From the NCBI RefSeq assembly GCF_004402045.1, contig NZ_SOMG01000030.1, forward strand, positions 310,001-374,000: a stretch of 64,000 bases of DNA, in the 5' to 3' direction. The position numbers and the translations under genes were made by a program. How positions within the stretch are numbered: the first letter of the stretch is position 1; the number at the start of each line of letters is the position of its first letter. This DNA comes from Lelliottia nimipressuralis. GTDB taxonomy: Bacteria > Pseudomonadota > Gammaproteobacteria > Enterobacterales > Enterobacteriaceae. Below the pieces are notes generated by a model. The model saw nothing but the letters and a program-made list of their open reading frames with translations, ran no database searches and was not told where the DNA came from. Below are positions 1 through 10,227 of this stretch, one piece after another.

Positions 1-870
1 CTTCGCCCGCAGGATGTGGTGGCCATCGGGTGTCACGGACAAACGGTCTGGCACGAGCCCGTCGGCGATGCCCCGCACACGCTGCAAATTGGCGATAATA
101 ACCAGATTGTGGCGAAAACGGGCGTCACGGTGGTCGGCGATTTTCGTCGTCGCGATATTGCGCTTGGCGGTCAGGGGGCGCCGCTGGTACCGGCATTCCA
201 TCAGGCGTTGCTGGCACACCCAACAGAGCGGCGGATGGTGCTCAACATTGGTGGGATTGCCAATCTGTCGATGCTTATCCCGGGCCAGCCGGTCCGCGGT
301 TATGATACCGGCCCCGGCAATATGCTGATGGATGCCTGGATCTGGCGTCAGTGTGGCCAACCGTATGATAAAAACGCGGAGTGGGCGAGCGAGGGTAAAG
401 TGATTATCCCGCTGTTGCAGTCCATGCTGAGCGATCCTTATTTTGCCTTGCCGGCACCTAAAAGCACGGGACGTGAATACTTCAACTTAGGCTGGCTTGA
501 GCGCCAGCTGGCGCCATTCCCGGCGCTCGCGCCGCAGGATGTCCAGACGACACTTGCCGAGCTTACGGCCGTGTCGATCTCCGAGCAGGTGCTTCTCAGC
601 GGCGGGTGTGAACGCCTGCTGGTATGCGGTGGTGGAAGCCGCAACCCGCTGGTGATGGCGCGTCTTGCAGGGCTACTGCCGGGTACCGAAGTGACGACGA
701 CAGATGAGGCCGGCATCAGTGGCGATGACATGGAAGCGCTGGCATTTGCCTGGCTTGCCTGGCGAACCATTGCAGGACTCCCGGGGAATTTGCCGTCGGT
801 AACCGGTGCGCGCGAGGCGAGCGTTCTCGGGGCGATTTTCCCGGCCAATCCGCGTCATAATCAGAGTTAA
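1..870 (+). CDS. anmK: anhydro-N-acetylmuramic acid kinase, 5'-truncated by the window edge
   Basis: AnmK cleaves the 1,6-anhydro ring of anhMurNAc and phosphorylates it to MurNAc-6-P in peptidoglycan recycling. The frame is open from base 1, and 289 residues are visible of about 370 in the family, so roughly 80 N-terminal residues lie outside the window. Visible family segments are [31 protein letters not shown] and [14 protein letters not shown], the last expected to carry the catalytic Asp, plus a late VCGGGSRNP nucleotide-binding loop. The GTG at base 16 is internal, not a start. The order anmK-mliC-pdxH-tyrS matches the E. coli locus. Confidence 0.96.
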   Translation, partial: LRPQDVVAIGCHGQTVWHEPVGDAPHTLQIGDNNQIVAKTGVTVVGDFRRRDIALGGQGAPLVPAFHQALLAHPTERRMVLNIGGIANLSMLIPGQPVRGYDTGPGNMLMDAWIWRQCGQPYDKNAEWASEGKVIIPLLQSMLSDPYFALPAPKSTGREYFNLGWLERQLAPFPALAPQDVQTTLAELTAVSISEQVLLSGGCERLLVCGGGSRNPLVMARLAGLLPGTEVTTTDEAGISGDDMEALAFAWLAWRTIAGLPGNLPSVTGAREASVLGAIFPANPRHNQS

Positions 871-963
871 CTGAAATTCAGCGCGGCGCGGCATCGTTAG
901 AATGGAATGAAACAGGAGGGCAGGCATGCCCTCCAGGACCAGGAAAGTCTTCGGAATACGCCC

Positions 964-1287
964 ATGAAAAAACTTCTTCTTATTGTCGCCCCTTTGTTGC
1001 TGTCAGGATGCAGCGTCTATAACCAGCTCCTTGAGCGCATGCAGACCGATACGCTGGAGTATCGCTGCGACGAAAAACCGCTGACCGTGAAGCTGAATAA
1101 TCCGCGCCAGGAAGCCAGCTTTGTTTACGACAATAAACTGTTGACGCTGAAGCAGGGCATGTCGGCCTCAGGTGCACGTTATACCGACGGTATCTATGTG
1201 TTCTGGTCAAAAGGCGACAGTGCCACGGTCTACAAACGCGACCGCATTGTGCTGAACAATTGCCAGCTCGAAAATCCGAAGCGTTGA
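964..1287 (+). CDS. mliC: MliC family membrane-bound C-type lysozyme inhibitor lipoprotein
   Basis: This is a 107-residue lipoprotein expected to inhibit C-type lysozyme in the periplasm. The start ATG-AAA-AAA at 964 begins a classical lipoprotein signal, [16 protein letters not shown], with lipobox LLSGC. An upstream in-frame ATG at 907 would put a polar stretch before the signal and is rejected. The mature part has the MliC pattern: [14 protein letters not shown], a central [22 protein letters not shown] core and a late Cys (NNCQ) that can pair with the YRC cysteine. It lies between anmK and pdxH, as in E. coli (ydhA). Confidence 0.93.
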   Translation: MKKLLLIVAPLLLSGCSVYNQLLERMQTDTLEYRCDEKPLTVKLNNPRQEASFVYDNKLLTLKQGMSASGARYTDGIYVFWSKGDSATVYKRDRIVLNNCQLENPKR

Positions 1288-1344
1288 GATTTTCACAGGG
1301 GCGGCGCACAATAGCGCCACCCAATCTCAATGTCAGCTAACGCC

Positions 1345-2001
1345 ATGTCAGATAACGACGAACTGCAGCAAATCGCGCATCTGCGCCGTGAATACACCAA
1401 AGGCGGCCTGCGCCGCCAGGACCTTCCCGCTGAACCCCTCGTGCTTTTTGAACGCTGGCTGAAACAGGCCTGCGAAGCGAAACTTGCCGACCCAACGGCA
1501 ATGGTTGTCGCGACGGTAGATGAAAACGGCCAACCGTATCAGCGCATCGTATTGCTCAAGCATTATGACGAGAAAGGACTGGTGTTCTATACCAACCTGG
1601 GCAGCCGCAAAGCGCATCATTTAGAAAAAAATCCGCGTATCAGTCTCCTGTTCCCATGGCACATGCTGGAACGTCAGGTGATGGTGACAGGCAAAGCCGA
1701 GCGTCTCTCGACGCTGGAAGTGGTGAAGTATTTCCACAGCCGTCCGCGTGACAGCCAGATTGGCGCCTGGGTATCAAAACAGTCCAGCCGCATTTCTGCC
1801 CGCGGCGTGCTGGAAAGTAAATTCCTCGAGCTAAAGCAGAAGTTCCAGCAGGGTGAAATCCCGCTGCCGAGTTTCTGGGGCGGCTTCCGTATTCCGATTG
1901 AGCAGATGGAGTTCTGGCAGGGGGGGGAACATCGCCTGCACGACCGCTTTTTATACCAGCGCGAGAATGGCGGCTGGAAAATCGACAGACTGGCACCGTA
2001 A
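1345..2001 (+). CDS. pdxH: pyridoxine/pyridoxamine 5'-phosphate oxidase
   Basis: This FMN enzyme oxidises PNP and PMP to pyridoxal 5'-phosphate with O2, in the last step of vitamin B6 synthesis and salvage. The protein is 218 residues, the same length as E. coli PdxH and nearly identical to it. Visible are the FMN/PLP-binding segments [45 protein letters not shown] and the C-terminal [11 protein letters not shown]. An in-frame ATG 15 nt upstream (1330) is possible, but [17 protein letters not shown] matches the family start. A second B6 gene, pdxY, follows tyrS. Confidence 0.97.
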   Translation: MSDNDELQQIAHLRREYTKGGLRRQDLPAEPLVLFERWLKQACEAKLADPTAMVVATVDENGQPYQRIVLLKHYDEKGLVFYTNLGSRKAHHLEKNPRISLLFPWHMLERQVMVTGKAERLSTLEVVKYFHSRPRDSQIGAWVSKQSSRISARGVLESKFLELKQKFQQGEIPLPSFWGGFRIPIEQMEFWQGGEHRLHDRFLYQRENGGWKIDRLAP

Positions 2002-2126
2002 TCCCCGAAATTTGTTGATTTAAGCGCTAGCGCACACCGCGCTTGCGCTTTATTCTATGGTCCTTTCGCATCAGGCGAAAAGTCGTGTACCGGCAAAGGT
2101 GCAGTCGTTTATACATGGAGAATTTG

Positions 2127-3401
2127 ATGGCAAGCAGTAACTTGATTAAACAATTGCAAGAGCGGGGCCTCGTGGCCCAGGTGACGGACGAGGAAGCGTT
2201 AGCAGAGCGACTGGCGCAAGGCCCGATCGCGCTCTATTGCGGCTTCGATCCCACCGCTGACAGCTTGCATTTGGGGCATCTTGTTCCATTGTTATGCCTG
2301 AAACGCTTCCAGATGGCAGGCCACAAGCCTGTTGCCCTGGTGGGCGGCGCGACCGGTCTGATTGGCGACCCAAGCTTCAAAGCCGCTGAGCGTAAACTGA
2401 ATACCGAAGATACCGTGCAGGAGTGGGTGGATAAGATCCGCAAACAGGTTGCACCGTTCCTCGACTTCGACTGTGGTGATAACGCCGCGATTGCCGCGAA
2501 CAACTACGACTGGTTTGGTAGCATGAACGTGCTGACCTTCCTGCGTGACATCGGCAAGCACTTCTCTGTTAACCAGATGATTAACAAAGAAGCCGTGAAG
2601 CAGCGTCTGAACCGTGACGACCAGGGTATCTCCTTTACTGAGTTCTCTTACAACCTGCTGCAAGGGTATGACTTTGCCTGCCTGAACAAACTGCACGGCG
2701 TTTCCCTGCAGATTGGCGGTTCTGACCAGTGGGGTAACATTACCTCCGGTATCGATCTGACCCGTCGCCTGCACCAGAACCAGGTCTTTGGTCTGACCGT
2801 TCCGCTGATCACCAAAGCAGACGGCACCAAATTCGGTAAGACTGAAGGCGGCGCGGTATGGCTTGATCCGAAGAAAACCAGCCCGTATAAATTCTACCAG
2901 TTCTGGATCAACACGGCGGACGCCGATGTTTACCGCTTCCTGAAGTTCTTCACCTTTATGGACATTGAAGAAATCAATGCGCTGGAAGAAGAAGACAAGA
3001 ACAGCGGTAAAGCGCCACGTGCTCAGTACGTGCTGGCAGATGAAGTGACCAAACTGGTCCACGGTGAAGAAGGTCTGGCTGCGGCAAAACGCATTACGGC
3101 GAGCCTGTTCAACGGTACCCTGAGCGATCTGAGCGAAGCGGACTTCGAACAGCTGGCGCAGGACGGCGTGCCAATGGTTGAGATGGAAAAAGGGGCTGAC
3201 CTGATGCAGGCGCTGGTGGACTCTGAGCTGCAGCCTTCCCGCGGTCAGGCGCGTAAAACCATCGCGTCTAACGCGATCACCATCAACGGTGAGAAACAGG
3301 CCGACCCGGAATACACCTTCGTTGACGGCGACCGCCTGTATGGCCGCTACACGCTGCTGCGTCGCGGTAAGAAAAATTACTGCCTTGTCTGCTGGAAATA
3401 A
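2127..3401 (+). CDS. tyrS: tyrosyl-tRNA synthetase
   Basis: This is a class Ic aminoacyl-tRNA synthetase charging tRNA-Tyr. The protein is 424 residues, the E. coli length. The HIGH-like motif appears as DSLHLGHL in the N-terminal catalytic domain, the KMSKS-like loop as KFGKTEGG, and an S4 RNA-binding domain occupies the last ~70 residues ([19 protein letters not shown]). The start at 2127 follows GGAGAATTTG; in-frame extensions to 2043 or 2115 are possible but unlike the family. It is followed by a strong intrinsic terminator. Confidence 0.98.
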   Translation: MASSNLIKQLQERGLVAQVTDEEALAERLAQGPIALYCGFDPTADSLHLGHLVPLLCLKRFQMAGHKPVALVGGATGLIGDPSFKAAERKLNTEDTVQEWVDKIRKQVAPFLDFDCGDNAAIAANNYDWFGSMNVLTFLRDIGKHFSVNQMINKEAVKQRLNRDDQGISFTEFSYNLLQGYDFACLNKLHGVSLQIGGSDQWGNITSGIDLTRRLHQNQVFGLTVPLITKADGTKFGKTEGGAVWLDPKKTSPYKFYQFWINTADADVYRFLKFFTFMDIEEINALEEEDKNSGKAPRAQYVLADEVTKLVHGEEGLAAAKRITASLFNGTLSDLSEADFEQLAQDGVPMVEMEKGADLMQALVDSELQPSRGQARKTIASNAITINGEKQADPEYTFVDGDRLYGRYTLLRRGKKNYCLVCWK

Positions 3402-3414
3402 TTAACGGTCTCGA

Positions 3415-3449
3415 GGGGCGTGGGAAACCACGCCCCTTTTTGTTTTTTT
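3415..3449 (+). terminator. intrinsic terminator after tyrS
   Basis: A perfect 9-bp stem, GGGGCGTGG with loop GAAA and CCACGCCCC, is followed by a T tract interrupted by one G. It lies 13 bp after the tyrS stop and 20 bp before pdxY, so pdxY either needs its own promoter or depends on read-through. Confidence 0.93.
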
Positions 3450-3468
3450 CAGGGTTTGGTAAGCAAAA

Positions 3469-4329
3469 ATGAAGAACATCCTCGCCATTCAGTCCCACGT
3501 TGTTTTTGGACATGCTGGCAATAGCGCAGCGGAATTCCCGATGCGCCGCCTCGGCGTCAACGTCTGGCCCCTCAATACCGTGCAGTTTTCCAACCACACG
3601 CAGTACGGCAAATGGACCGGCTGTGTGATGCCGCCTTCGCACCTCACAGAGGTTGTGCAGGGGATTGCCGATATCGACCAGCTCAAACGCTGTGACGCCA
3701 TACTGAGCGGTTACCTCGGCTCAGCGGAGCAGGGGGAGCATATCCTCGGCATCGTACGCCAGGTGAAAGCAGCAAATCCGTTGGCAAAATACTTCTGCGA
3801 CCCCGTCATGGGACATCCGGAGAAAGGCTGTATCGTGGCGCCAGGTGTCGCAGAGTTTCACGTCCGCCATGCGCTGCCCGCCAGCGATATCATTGCGCCA
3901 AACCTGGTCGAGCTGGAAATTCTCTGCGAGCGTCCGGTGAACAGCGTAGAAGAGGCGGTAAGCGCCTCTCGTGAGCTGATAGCCCAGGGGCCTGAGGTTG
4001 TGCTGGTAAAACACCTTGCGCGCGCAGGGCTGAGTCAGGACCGTTTTGAGATGCTGCTGGTGACGAAAGACGACGCCTGGCATATCAGCCGTCCGCTGGT
4101 GGATTTTGGCCTGCGACAGCCAGTGGGGGTTGGTGATGTCACCAGCGGTCTGCTGCTGGTGAAATTGCTGCAGGGGGCGACGCTGCGCGATGCGCTGGAG
4201 CATGTCACAGCGGCGGTGTACGAAATCATGATTGCGACGAAAGAGATGCAGGAGTATGAACTGCAGGTGGTTGCGGCACAGGATCGTATCGCGAAGCCGG
4301 AGCACTATTTCAGCGCAACGCAGCTTTAG
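3469..4329 (+). CDS. pdxY: pyridoxal kinase 2 (PdxY type)
   Basis: This ribokinase-fold kinase phosphorylates pyridoxal to PLP with ATP in the B6 salvage route. The protein has 286 residues. Visible are the N-terminal [18 protein letters not shown] substrate segment, the [12 protein letters not shown] central loop and the C-terminal [10 protein letters not shown] phosphate-binding motif. In PdxY the final motif has Asp followed by VTS rather than DLF. The tyrS-pdxY-gstA order is conserved with E. coli, and a REP pair follows. Confidence 0.96.
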   Translation: MKNILAIQSHVVFGHAGNSAAEFPMRRLGVNVWPLNTVQFSNHTQYGKWTGCVMPPSHLTEVVQGIADIDQLKRCDAILSGYLGSAEQGEHILGIVRQVKAANPLAKYFCDPVMGHPEKGCIVAPGVAEFHVRHALPASDIIAPNLVELEILCERPVNSVEEAVSASRELIAQGPEVVLVKHLARAGLSQDRFEMLLVTKDDAWHISRPLVDFGLRQPVGVGDVTSGLLLVKLLQGATLRDALEHVTAAVYEIMIATKEMQEYELQVVAAQDRIAKPEHYFSATQL

Positions 4330-4334
4330 ACGCC

Positions 4335-4405
4335 GCCCGACGGCGCTGCGCTTGCATGGGCCTACGAAATTTGTAGGCCGGGTAAGCATCAGCGCCACCC
4401 GGCAA
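4335..4405. repeat. REP pair (BIME) between pdxY and gstA
   Basis: Two imperfect palindromic units lie in opposite orientation. The first ends in GGGCCTAC, and the second starts GTAGGCCGGGTAAG and ends CCACCCGGCAA. The same family recurs at 15877, 28595 and 40970. They sit between the convergent 3' ends of pdxY and gstA, the usual position of extragenic palindromes. Confidence 0.85.
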
Positions 4406-4419
4406 CACAGGCCGCTCGG

Positions 4420-5025
4420 TTAATTCAAACCTTCCGCTTTCAGCGCCGCAGCCACTGCAGGGCGCTCCGCCACGCGTTTCATATACGATGCGATATGGTC
4501 TAACCCTTCCAGGTTCAGCTTAACCGCGCGCGCCCAGCGCAGCACGGTGAAGAGATACGCATCGGCAACCGTGAAGCGCGACCCGCTAATCCACTGATCG
4601 TCCTTCAACGATGCGTTGACGTACTGGAGTTTTTTCTCCAGCAGGGCACGCAGGGTCGGCTTAAACTCTTCCGGCGTATCCGGGCGGAACAGCGGCGTAA
4701 AGCCTTTGTGCAGTTCGGTCGCAATGTAGTTCAGCCATTCCAGCGTCTTATAGCGCGAAATTGTGCTGACCGGTGCCAGCAGTTGGCGATCGGGCACGCT
4801 ATCGGCCAGGAACTGCATAATCGCGACACCTTCGGTCAGCAGAGTACCGTCATCCAGCAAGAGCGCCGGAACTTGTCCCTTCGGGTTAATGGCAAGATAA
4901 TCATCGCCATTTTCCAGGCGTTTTTTCATCAGATCAACGCCATCCAGCGTGAAATCTTTGCCACTCTCGCGCAGGGTAATATGGGAAGCAAGAGAGCAGG
5001 CACCTGGTTTATAGAACAGTTTCAT
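4420..5025 (-). CDS. gstA: glutathione S-transferase, beta class
   Basis: This cytosolic enzyme conjugates or exchanges glutathione with electrophiles. The protein is 201 residues, the E. coli GstA length. The N-terminal thioredoxin-like domain has Cys10 ([10 protein letters not shown]), the NPKGQVPAL cis-Pro motif and the [10 protein letters not shown] glutathione-binding turn. His106 (ATELHKGF) is the second beta-class active-site residue. The C-terminal helical domain ends at Asn201. The gene is convergent with pdxY; dtpA is transcribed in the same direction upstream but is separated by a terminator. Confidence 0.96.
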   Translation of the reverse strand: MKLFYKPGACSLASHITLRESGKDFTLDGVDLMKKRLENGDDYLAINPKGQVPALLLDDGTLLTEGVAIMQFLADSVPDRQLLAPVSTISRYKTLEWLNYIATELHKGFTPLFRPDTPEEFKPTLRALLEKKLQYVNASLKDDQWISGSRFTVADAYLFTVLRWARAVKLNLEGLDHIASYMKRVAERPAVAAALKAEGLN

Positions 5026-5074
5026 CGGTAACTCCTTTTGGCTGAGGTTTCAGCTATGTTAGTGCGCGCACGGA

Positions 5075-5106
5075 TAAAAAAAAAGCCGCTAATGCATTAG
5101 CGGCTC
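5075..5106 (-). terminator. intrinsic terminator downstream of dtpA
   Basis: A self-complementary 22-bp stem runs AGCCGCTAATG then CATTAGCGGCT. On the minus strand it is followed by nine T residues. It lies 17 bp beyond the dtpA stop and upstream of gstA, so it separates the two transcription units. Confidence 0.92.
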
Positions 5107-5123
5107 GTCGTTTCTCAATAACA

Positions 5124-6632
5124 TTACGCGGTTGCGGTTTTGGTCGCTTTCGCCGTCTTGTCGTCGTCCTGAGTCATACGATTCAGTTTCGGAGCGGTCA
5201 GCAGCATCAGAACTGCAATAACTGCCGTAGCGATACCAATCTGCATGAATACGGTACCGTAGACGTTCAGAGAGACCAGTGGATCGGTGACGTTTTCCGG
5301 CACAGCCATCAGGTTCGCAATCTTACCGGCGATAATTGCCGCACCGGCAGTGGTCAGGAACCAGCTACCCATAATGAAGCCCATCAGACGCTGCGGAACC
5401 AGCTGTGCCACCATCGCCAGGCCCAGACCGGAGATCATCAGTTCGCCGATAGACTGCAGAGCGTAGCTCAGGATCAGCCAGTTAACGGAAACGATACCCG
5501 CGTCGGTGGCGAATTTGGTGCCCAGCGGCAGCACCAGGAACGCGCCGGAGCACAGCACCATGCCGATAGCGAACTTGTGCGGCATTGGCAGACGGTCACC
5601 CATCTTGTTATAGATAGCGGCCAGAATCGGGCTACCAATCATGATCCAGAACGGGTTCAGAGCCTGATACTGCTCCGGTTCGAACGCGATGCCCAGAATA
5701 GAGTGCTCAACGTTACGAATCGCGAAGAAGTTCAGAGAGGTTGGCATCTGGCTGTACAGAACGAAGAAGATAATTGCTTCCAGCATCAGAATGAACGCCA
5801 CAATCATCTTACGACGGGCAGCCCCCTGCATGGCGAATGCTTCTTTCGCAAAGATAATCACGATACCCAATGCAACCACGGCCAGAACCGCACGTGCGAT
5901 ACCCTGATTGTGCAGCAGCCAGGTAGCGATCGCGGCAAGGATCACAACGCCCACGATGGTCGCCAGCAGTTTGCCCATGTGCACAGGCTCGAAGTCCGGT
6001 TTTGAACCGTAATCTTTAACCCAGCTGCGGCAGAACAGGAAGTTCACCACGGTGATCAGCATACCGACGAAGCTCAGCGCGAACGCCACACTCCAGCCGA
6101 ATTTCGCTGCAAGCCATGGAGTCGCCAGCATCGAGAAGAACGAACCGATGTTAATGGACATGTAGTACATGGTAAATGCACCGTCCAGACGCGGATCGTC
6201 TTTGTTATAGCAAGTAGAGAGCAGGGAGGACGGGTTCGCTTTGAACAGACCGTTACCGACGGCAATCGTCGCCATACCCATGTATACAACAGCCGCATCG
6301 TGTCCTGACCATGCAACCAGGCCATAGCCAATCGCCAGGACAATGGCACCCAGCATGATGACACGTTTAGTCCCGAGGACTTTATCACCCAGCCAGCCGC
6401 CGATAGCGACCAGGCCGTACACCAGAGCACTGAAGGAAGAGAACAGCGTGATGGAATCGGCTTCGGACATACCCAGCTGTTTTACCAGGTAAACCGCCAT
6501 GATCCCTTGCAGGCCGTAATAACCAAAACGCTCCCATAACTCGATAGAGAAGATGAGATAGAACGCTTTAGGTTGTTTAAAAGCGTTAAGACTCACGCTT
6601 TCATCTGTTGGTTTATTGTTTGCAGTAGACAC
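5124..6632 (-). CDS. dtpA: dipeptide/tripeptide permease DtpA (proton-dependent oligopeptide transporter)
   Basis: This is a POT/PTR family inner-membrane symporter importing di- and tripeptides with protons. The protein has 502 residues (about 500 in E. coli) with 14 predicted membrane segments. The TM1 proton/substrate motif ExxERFGYYG is intact as [10 protein letters not shown]. The PTR signatures [17 protein letters not shown] and [12 protein letters not shown] are present. The tail is charged ([14 protein letters not shown]). A long leader lies upstream; in E. coli this promoter is OmpR-dependent. Confidence 0.96.
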   Translation of the reverse strand: MSTANNKPTDESVSLNAFKQPKAFYLIFSIELWERFGYYGLQGIMAVYLVKQLGMSEADSITLFSSFSALVYGLVAIGGWLGDKVLGTKRVIMLGAIVLAIGYGLVAWSGHDAAVVYMGMATIAVGNGLFKANPSSLLSTCYNKDDPRLDGAFTMYYMSINIGSFFSMLATPWLAAKFGWSVAFALSFVGMLITVVNFLFCRSWVKDYGSKPDFEPVHMGKLLATIVGVVILAAIATWLLHNQGIARAVLAVVALGIVIIFAKEAFAMQGAARRKMIVAFILMLEAIIFFVLYSQMPTSLNFFAIRNVEHSILGIAFEPEQYQALNPFWIMIGSPILAAIYNKMGDRLPMPHKFAIGMVLCSGAFLVLPLGTKFATDAGIVSVNWLILSYALQSIGELMISGLGLAMVAQLVPQRLMGFIMGSWFLTTAGAAIIAGKIANLMAVPENVTDPLVSLNVYGTVFMQIGIATAVIAVLMLLTAPKLNRMTQDDDKTAKATKTATA

Positions 6633-7222
6633 ATATACCTCTTTTTTTACATCCCATATTAACGGGGGTGTTCATAGCGTGATGGCCGTAGTCCATACGC
6701 CTTATAGTTATATTGGGAGGAGAAACGGCGGGTAATGTTCACTATCCTGCCCCATCTGGCAATACGTTTGTAATACTCTGTTACATATATCTTGGGTGGT
6801 ATAATCGTCGGTTCATACAAATGTTATTCAGCGTTAAATTTCATTCGATGAGTAAAGGTAGTTTTTTCGACTGGCAATTACCCTCCCTGAACGGCTTTTG
6901 GCGATATGTTCTGCTATTTGTCGTTTTAGGCAGTCATATAGCCCATAATCTGAAAAATCACTGGTTGGATATGCGGCTTTGAGGGGGAGATATCTTGTGC
7001 CGCAAAGGGTTTAGGCAGATTTTGATAACAAAAATACAACATGAAGTTATCAGGGTGATCGCGATCACAGATGTATAGAAATTTTTGGCTATGAAAAAAG
7101 TATTAACCTGTTTGAGCGTTAAACAACCGAACAAGTGACAGGTCAATGGAAAGGAATGGCGAACAAATAACGGCCAAAAGAAGAGCGTGTGATTACCCTT
7201 CTTTTGATAAGGGATTTGATAA
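6633..7222. other. 590-bp intergenic region between dtpA and nth
   Basis: This AT-rich region should hold the dtpA promoter and leader and the end of the rsx-nth operon. It contains a CRP-like palindrome (7054-7069). An unsupported ORF on the plus strand (6821 or 6848 to 6982) would encode a 44-53 residue peptide with one hydrophobic stretch, but no ribosome-binding site is visible. No tRNA or clear sRNA terminator was seen. Confidence 0.6.
7054..7069. promoter_or_regulatory. CRP-like site between dtpA and nth
   Basis: GGTGATCGCGATCACA matches the CRP pattern TGTGA-N6-TCACA at 9 of 10 conserved positions and is nearly a perfect palindrome. It lies about 420 bp upstream of dtpA and 150 bp past the nth stop, so the regulated transcript is unclear. 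Confidence 0.45.
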
Positions 7223-7858
7223 TCAGAGATCGACTTTTTCTTTGTATTCGCAGAGATCTTCAATAATGCATGAGCCGCAGCGAGGCTTACGGGCAATGCA
7301 GGTATAACGACCGTGCAGAATCAGCCAGTGATGGCAGTCAACCTTAAATTCGGCGGGAACCACTTTTAACAGCTTCTCTTCGACCTGCTCGACATTTTTC
7401 CCAGGCGCAAAGTTTGTCCGGTTAGACACGCGAAAAATATGCGTATCCACAGCGATAGTAGGCCAACCAAACGCGGTATTGAGCACCACGTTCGCCGTCT
7501 TACGGCCCACGCCCGGTAAGGCTTCCAGCGCAGCGCGGTCCTCCGGCACTTCGCCCCCGTGCTGTTCCAGCAGGATCCGACAGGTCTTTATGACGTTCTC
7601 GGCTTTACTGTTAAACAGGCCAATGGTTTTGATATAGGACTTCACGCCCTCAACGCCCAGCTCCAGCATGGCCTTCGGCGTATTGGCGACCGGATAGAGC
7701 AGGGCGGTAGCTTTATTGACGCTAACGTCGGTAGCCTGCGCAGAGAGCAACACGGCGATCAGCAGCTCAAACGGGGAGTTAAAATTCAGCTCCGTCGTCG
7801 GGTGCGGGTTCTCGTCGCGCAGACGGGTCAGGATCGCAATGCGCTTTTCTTTATTCAT
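7223..7858 (-). CDS. nth: endonuclease III, bifunctional DNA glycosylase/AP lyase
   Basis: Nth excises oxidised pyrimidines and cleaves the AP site in base excision repair. The protein is 211 residues, the E. coli length. The helix-hairpin-helix is LPGVGRKTA with catalytic Lys120, and catalytic Asp138 is in AVDTHIFR. The C-terminal [4Fe-4S] loop is C-X6-C-X2-C-X5-C ([17 protein letters not shown]). The start codon overlaps the rsxE stop by 4 bp (ATGA), making nth the last gene of the rsx operon. Confidence 0.98.
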   Translation of the reverse strand: MNKEKRIAILTRLRDENPHPTTELNFNSPFELLIAVLLSAQATDVSVNKATALLYPVANTPKAMLELGVEGVKSYIKTIGLFNSKAENVIKTCRILLEQHGGEVPEDRAALEALPGVGRKTANVVLNTAFGWPTIAVDTHIFRVSNRTNFAPGKNVEQVEEKLLKVVPAEFKVDCHHWLILHGRYTCIARKPRCGSCIIEDLCEYKEKVDL

Positions 7859-8541
7859 GAGGCCTTCTCGGGTATCCCTTCCTGGACGCTGCGCTCTGCC
7901 GCGCGGCGCTTACGTTTTTCATCAATCAGGTATTTTATCGCCAGCATCATGCCAAGGCCAATAAACGCGCCAGGCGGCAGCATAGCCAGCAGGAATGGCG
8001 TATCGGTGTGGAACACTTCAATGCGCAGCGCTTTGGCCCAGCCGCCGAGCAGCGCGTCTGCGCCGTCAAACAGCGTACCGTTCCCGAGGATCTCGCGCAG
8101 CGAGCCCAGCACGAACATAGCGCACGTGGCGCCCATGCCAATGGAAAAACCATCCAGCGCCGACATGGCCGGGCTGTTTTTCACCGCGAAGGCTTCCGCA
8201 CGCCCGACCACGATACAGTTGGTGACGATCAGGGGAATAAAGATCCCAAGCGACTGGTAAAGACCAAACGCGTAGGCGTTAATCAGCATCTGGACGATAC
8301 TGACCACCGACGCAATGATCATGACGTAAATCGGAATACGGATTTCCGACGGCGTCCAGCGGCGCAGGGCAGAGATGGATAGGTTGGTCAGGGTCAGCAC
8401 CAGCGTGGTCGCCAGGCCCAGACCGAGCGCGTTGGTAGCGGTGGATGTCACCGCCAGCAGCGGACACATCCCCAGAAGCTGTACCAGCGCGGAGTTGTTC
8501 TTCCACAATCCCTGGACGATAACGTCTTTAACCTGGCTCAT
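7855..8541 (-). CDS. rsxE: electron transport complex subunit RsxE (RnfE-like)
   Basis: This integral membrane subunit belongs to the Rsx/Rnf complex that keeps SoxR reduced in enterics. It has 228 residues, six hydrophobic segments and a basic C-terminal tail ([12 protein letters not shown]). Family segments are [13 protein letters not shown] near the N-terminus and [17 protein letters not shown] mid-protein; the Cys in the latter is conserved. It is homologous to RsxA in the same operon. It follows rsxG by 2 bp and overlaps nth. Confidence 0.96.
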   Translation of the reverse strand: MSQVKDVIVQGLWKNNSALVQLLGMCPLLAVTSTATNALGLGLATTLVLTLTNLSISALRRWTPSEIRIPIYVMIIASVVSIVQMLINAYAFGLYQSLGIFIPLIVTNCIVVGRAEAFAVKNSPAMSALDGFSIGMGATCAMFVLGSLREILGNGTLFDGADALLGGWAKALRIEVFHTDTPFLLAMLPPGAFIGLGMMLAIKYLIDEKRKRRAAERSVQEGIPEKAS

Positions 8542-8543
8542 GA

Positions 8544-9164
8544 TTACTCCTCACAGGCCGGAAGATTGTTGATTTGCGCGGGCAGCGTTTCAGCATACAG
8601 CCCGGCTCGTTTTACGGCGTTCACCACCGCGCGCGGGGTGATGGTCGCGCCGGTGAACTGGTCGAACTCGCCGCCATCTTTCTTCACCGCAAACGCGGTA
8701 TCCCCTTCGCCATGAATAACTTTACCGGCGAAGTGCAAAATCCAGTCGCTCAGTCGGGTTTCAATTTTATCGCCAAGACCCGGCGTTTCATGATGCTCCG
8801 TGACGCGGGTGCCCAGTATCGTGCCCGAGAAATCGCTGCCAACGAGCAGCTGAATGGCACCGGAATAACCGTCGGGTGCCGTCGCTTCCATCACCGCGCC
8901 TACCGGTTTATCCCCTTTGCGGGCGATAAAGAGGCGATGCGTACCTTTCCCAAGCTGCGGCGCGTCTACCACAAAGCAGCTTTTTTGCAGGTCATTATCG
9001 TAGAAATCGGACGGGATCACCTGATCGAACAGCGCTTTTTGCTGCTTCGTGGCCTGCTCTTCTATCGTGGTTTTGGTCAACGCATTGACCAGGGCCGTCA
9101 GGCCTGTCAGGACCGCGGCGAAGACAGCCAGTGTGACGCCGTGTTTTTGCATCGTTTTTAACAT
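8544..9164 (-). CDS. rsxG: electron transport complex subunit RsxG, FMN-binding
   Basis: This periplasm-facing flavoprotein subunit of the Rsx complex has 206 residues. There is one N-terminal membrane anchor ([21 protein letters not shown]), then an FMN-binding domain. The covalent FMN attachment motif S/TGAT is visible as [11 protein letters not shown]. The start at 9164 (MLKTMQKHG) matches E. coli RsxG. The frame is open for 38 codons further upstream, but that stretch overlaps the end of rsxD. It begins 10 bp after the rsxD stop. Confidence 0.96.
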   Translation of the reverse strand: MLKTMQKHGVTLAVFAAVLTGLTALVNALTKTTIEEQATKQQKALFDQVIPSDFYDNDLQKSCFVVDAPQLGKGTHRLFIARKGDKPVGAVMEATAPDGYSGAIQLLVGSDFSGTILGTRVTEHHETPGLGDKIETRLSDWILHFAGKVIHGEGDTAFAVKKDGGEFDQFTGATITPRAVVNAVKRAGLYAETLPAQINNLPACEE

Positions 9165-9174
9165 GGCGAAACCC

Positions 9175-10227
9175 TTAGCGGTGGCCGTACACGCGCGGAC
9201 GCGTGTAGTAGTCGATGAGCGGAACGGTAATGTTGGCGAGCAGGACAGCAAAGGCCATGCCGTCCGGGTATCCACCAAAACTGCGGATGAGCCATACCAG
9301 CAAGCCAGCCAGCGCGCCGAAGATCAGGCGCCCGCGGTTAGTCGTTGACGCCGTAACGGGGTCCGTCAGGATAAAGAAGGCCCCTAACATGGTCGCACCG
9401 GAGAGCAAGTGCATCTGCGGGCTGGCCAGTGATTCAGGAGAGAACACCCAGCCCAGCGTGGCGCAGACCGCCAGCGTCACGAGGAAGCTGACCGGGATAT
9501 GCCAGCGAATCGCTTTTTGCTGCAGCAGGAACAGGCCTCCCAGCAGATACGCCAGGTTGACCCACTGCCAGCCGGCACCCGCCAGCATGCCGCTGTAGAT
9601 GGCGGATTTCATAATCTGCTCAACGCTGTGCCCGGCATGCAGGGAGGTTTTAAACGTATCGAGAGGCGTCGCCTGGCTAATGCCGTCCACGCCCATACGC
9701 AGCGCGTTCATATCCGCGCCGAGCGCCGTATGGCCGGTGAAGATAACGTGCAGGGCATCCATAAAGCCCGGAACCGTGGCCGCAATCTCGTGCGGTGGCA
9801 GCCAGCTGGTCATCTGCACAGGGAAGGAGATCAGCAGCACCACGTAGCCAATCATCGCCGGGTTAAACGGGTTATGACCCAGGCCACCATACAGCTGCTT
9901 GGCAATAATCACGGCAAAAATGGTCCCGAGGACCACCATCCACCACGGTGCAAACGGCGGGATACTGATGGCCAGCAGCAGGCCGGTCAGCAGCGCGGAG
10001 TTGTCGGCAAGAATGCGGGCAACAGCCACCTTGCGTAGCTTAAGCACAAGGGCTTCCGCTGCCAGGGCGCTGGCGCAGCCCAGGATTATCTGGAACAGGG
10101 TTCCCCAGCCGAAAAACCAGCACTGAACGGCAATGCCCGGCAGCGCCGCCAGGCAGACCAGCATCATAATGCGCGACGTCTGGCGCTGATTGTGGGTGTA
10201 AGGGGAGCTTGCGATTCTGAAAACCAT
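9175..10227 (-). CDS. rsxD: electron transport complex subunit RsxD
   Basis: This NqrB/RnfD family membrane subunit has 350 residues and about eight to ten hydrophobic segments. The covalent-FMN motif SGAT is present ([19 protein letters not shown]), and [16 protein letters not shown] is a family signature. The protein spans the inner membrane between RsxC/B on the cytoplasmic side and RsxG on the periplasmic side. Its start codon directly abuts the rsxC stop, consistent with translational coupling. Confidence 0.96.
   Translation of the reverse strand: MVFRIASSPYTHNQRQTSRIMMLVCLAALPGIAVQCWFFGWGTLFQIILGCASALAAEALVLKLRKVAVARILADNSALLTGLLLAISIPPFAPWWMVVLGTIFAVIIAKQLYGGLGHNPFNPAMIGYVVLLISFPVQMTSWLPPHEIAATVPGFMDALHVIFTGHTALGADMNALRMGVDGISQATPLDTFKTSLHAGHSVEQIMKSAIYSGMLAGAGWQWVNLAYLLGGLFLLQQKAIRWHIPVSFLVTLAVCATLGWVFSPESLASPQMHLLSGATMLGAFFILTDPVTASTTNRGRLIFGALAGLLVWLIRSFGGYPDGMAFAVLLANITVPLIDYYTRPRVYGHR

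Noticed and set aside
438-848. Minus-strand frame opposite anmK
   Set aside because: A shadow of the coding strand in GC-rich DNA; the plus-strand protein is clearly AnmK.
2292-3062. 256-codon frame opposite tyrS
   Set aside because: Antisense shadow of a conserved gene; no start signal or similarity.
6821-6982. Open frame upstream of dtpA with one hydrophobic stretch
   Set aside because: No convincing ribosome-binding site; it may be a chance frame in AT-rich DNA, but conservation would change this view.
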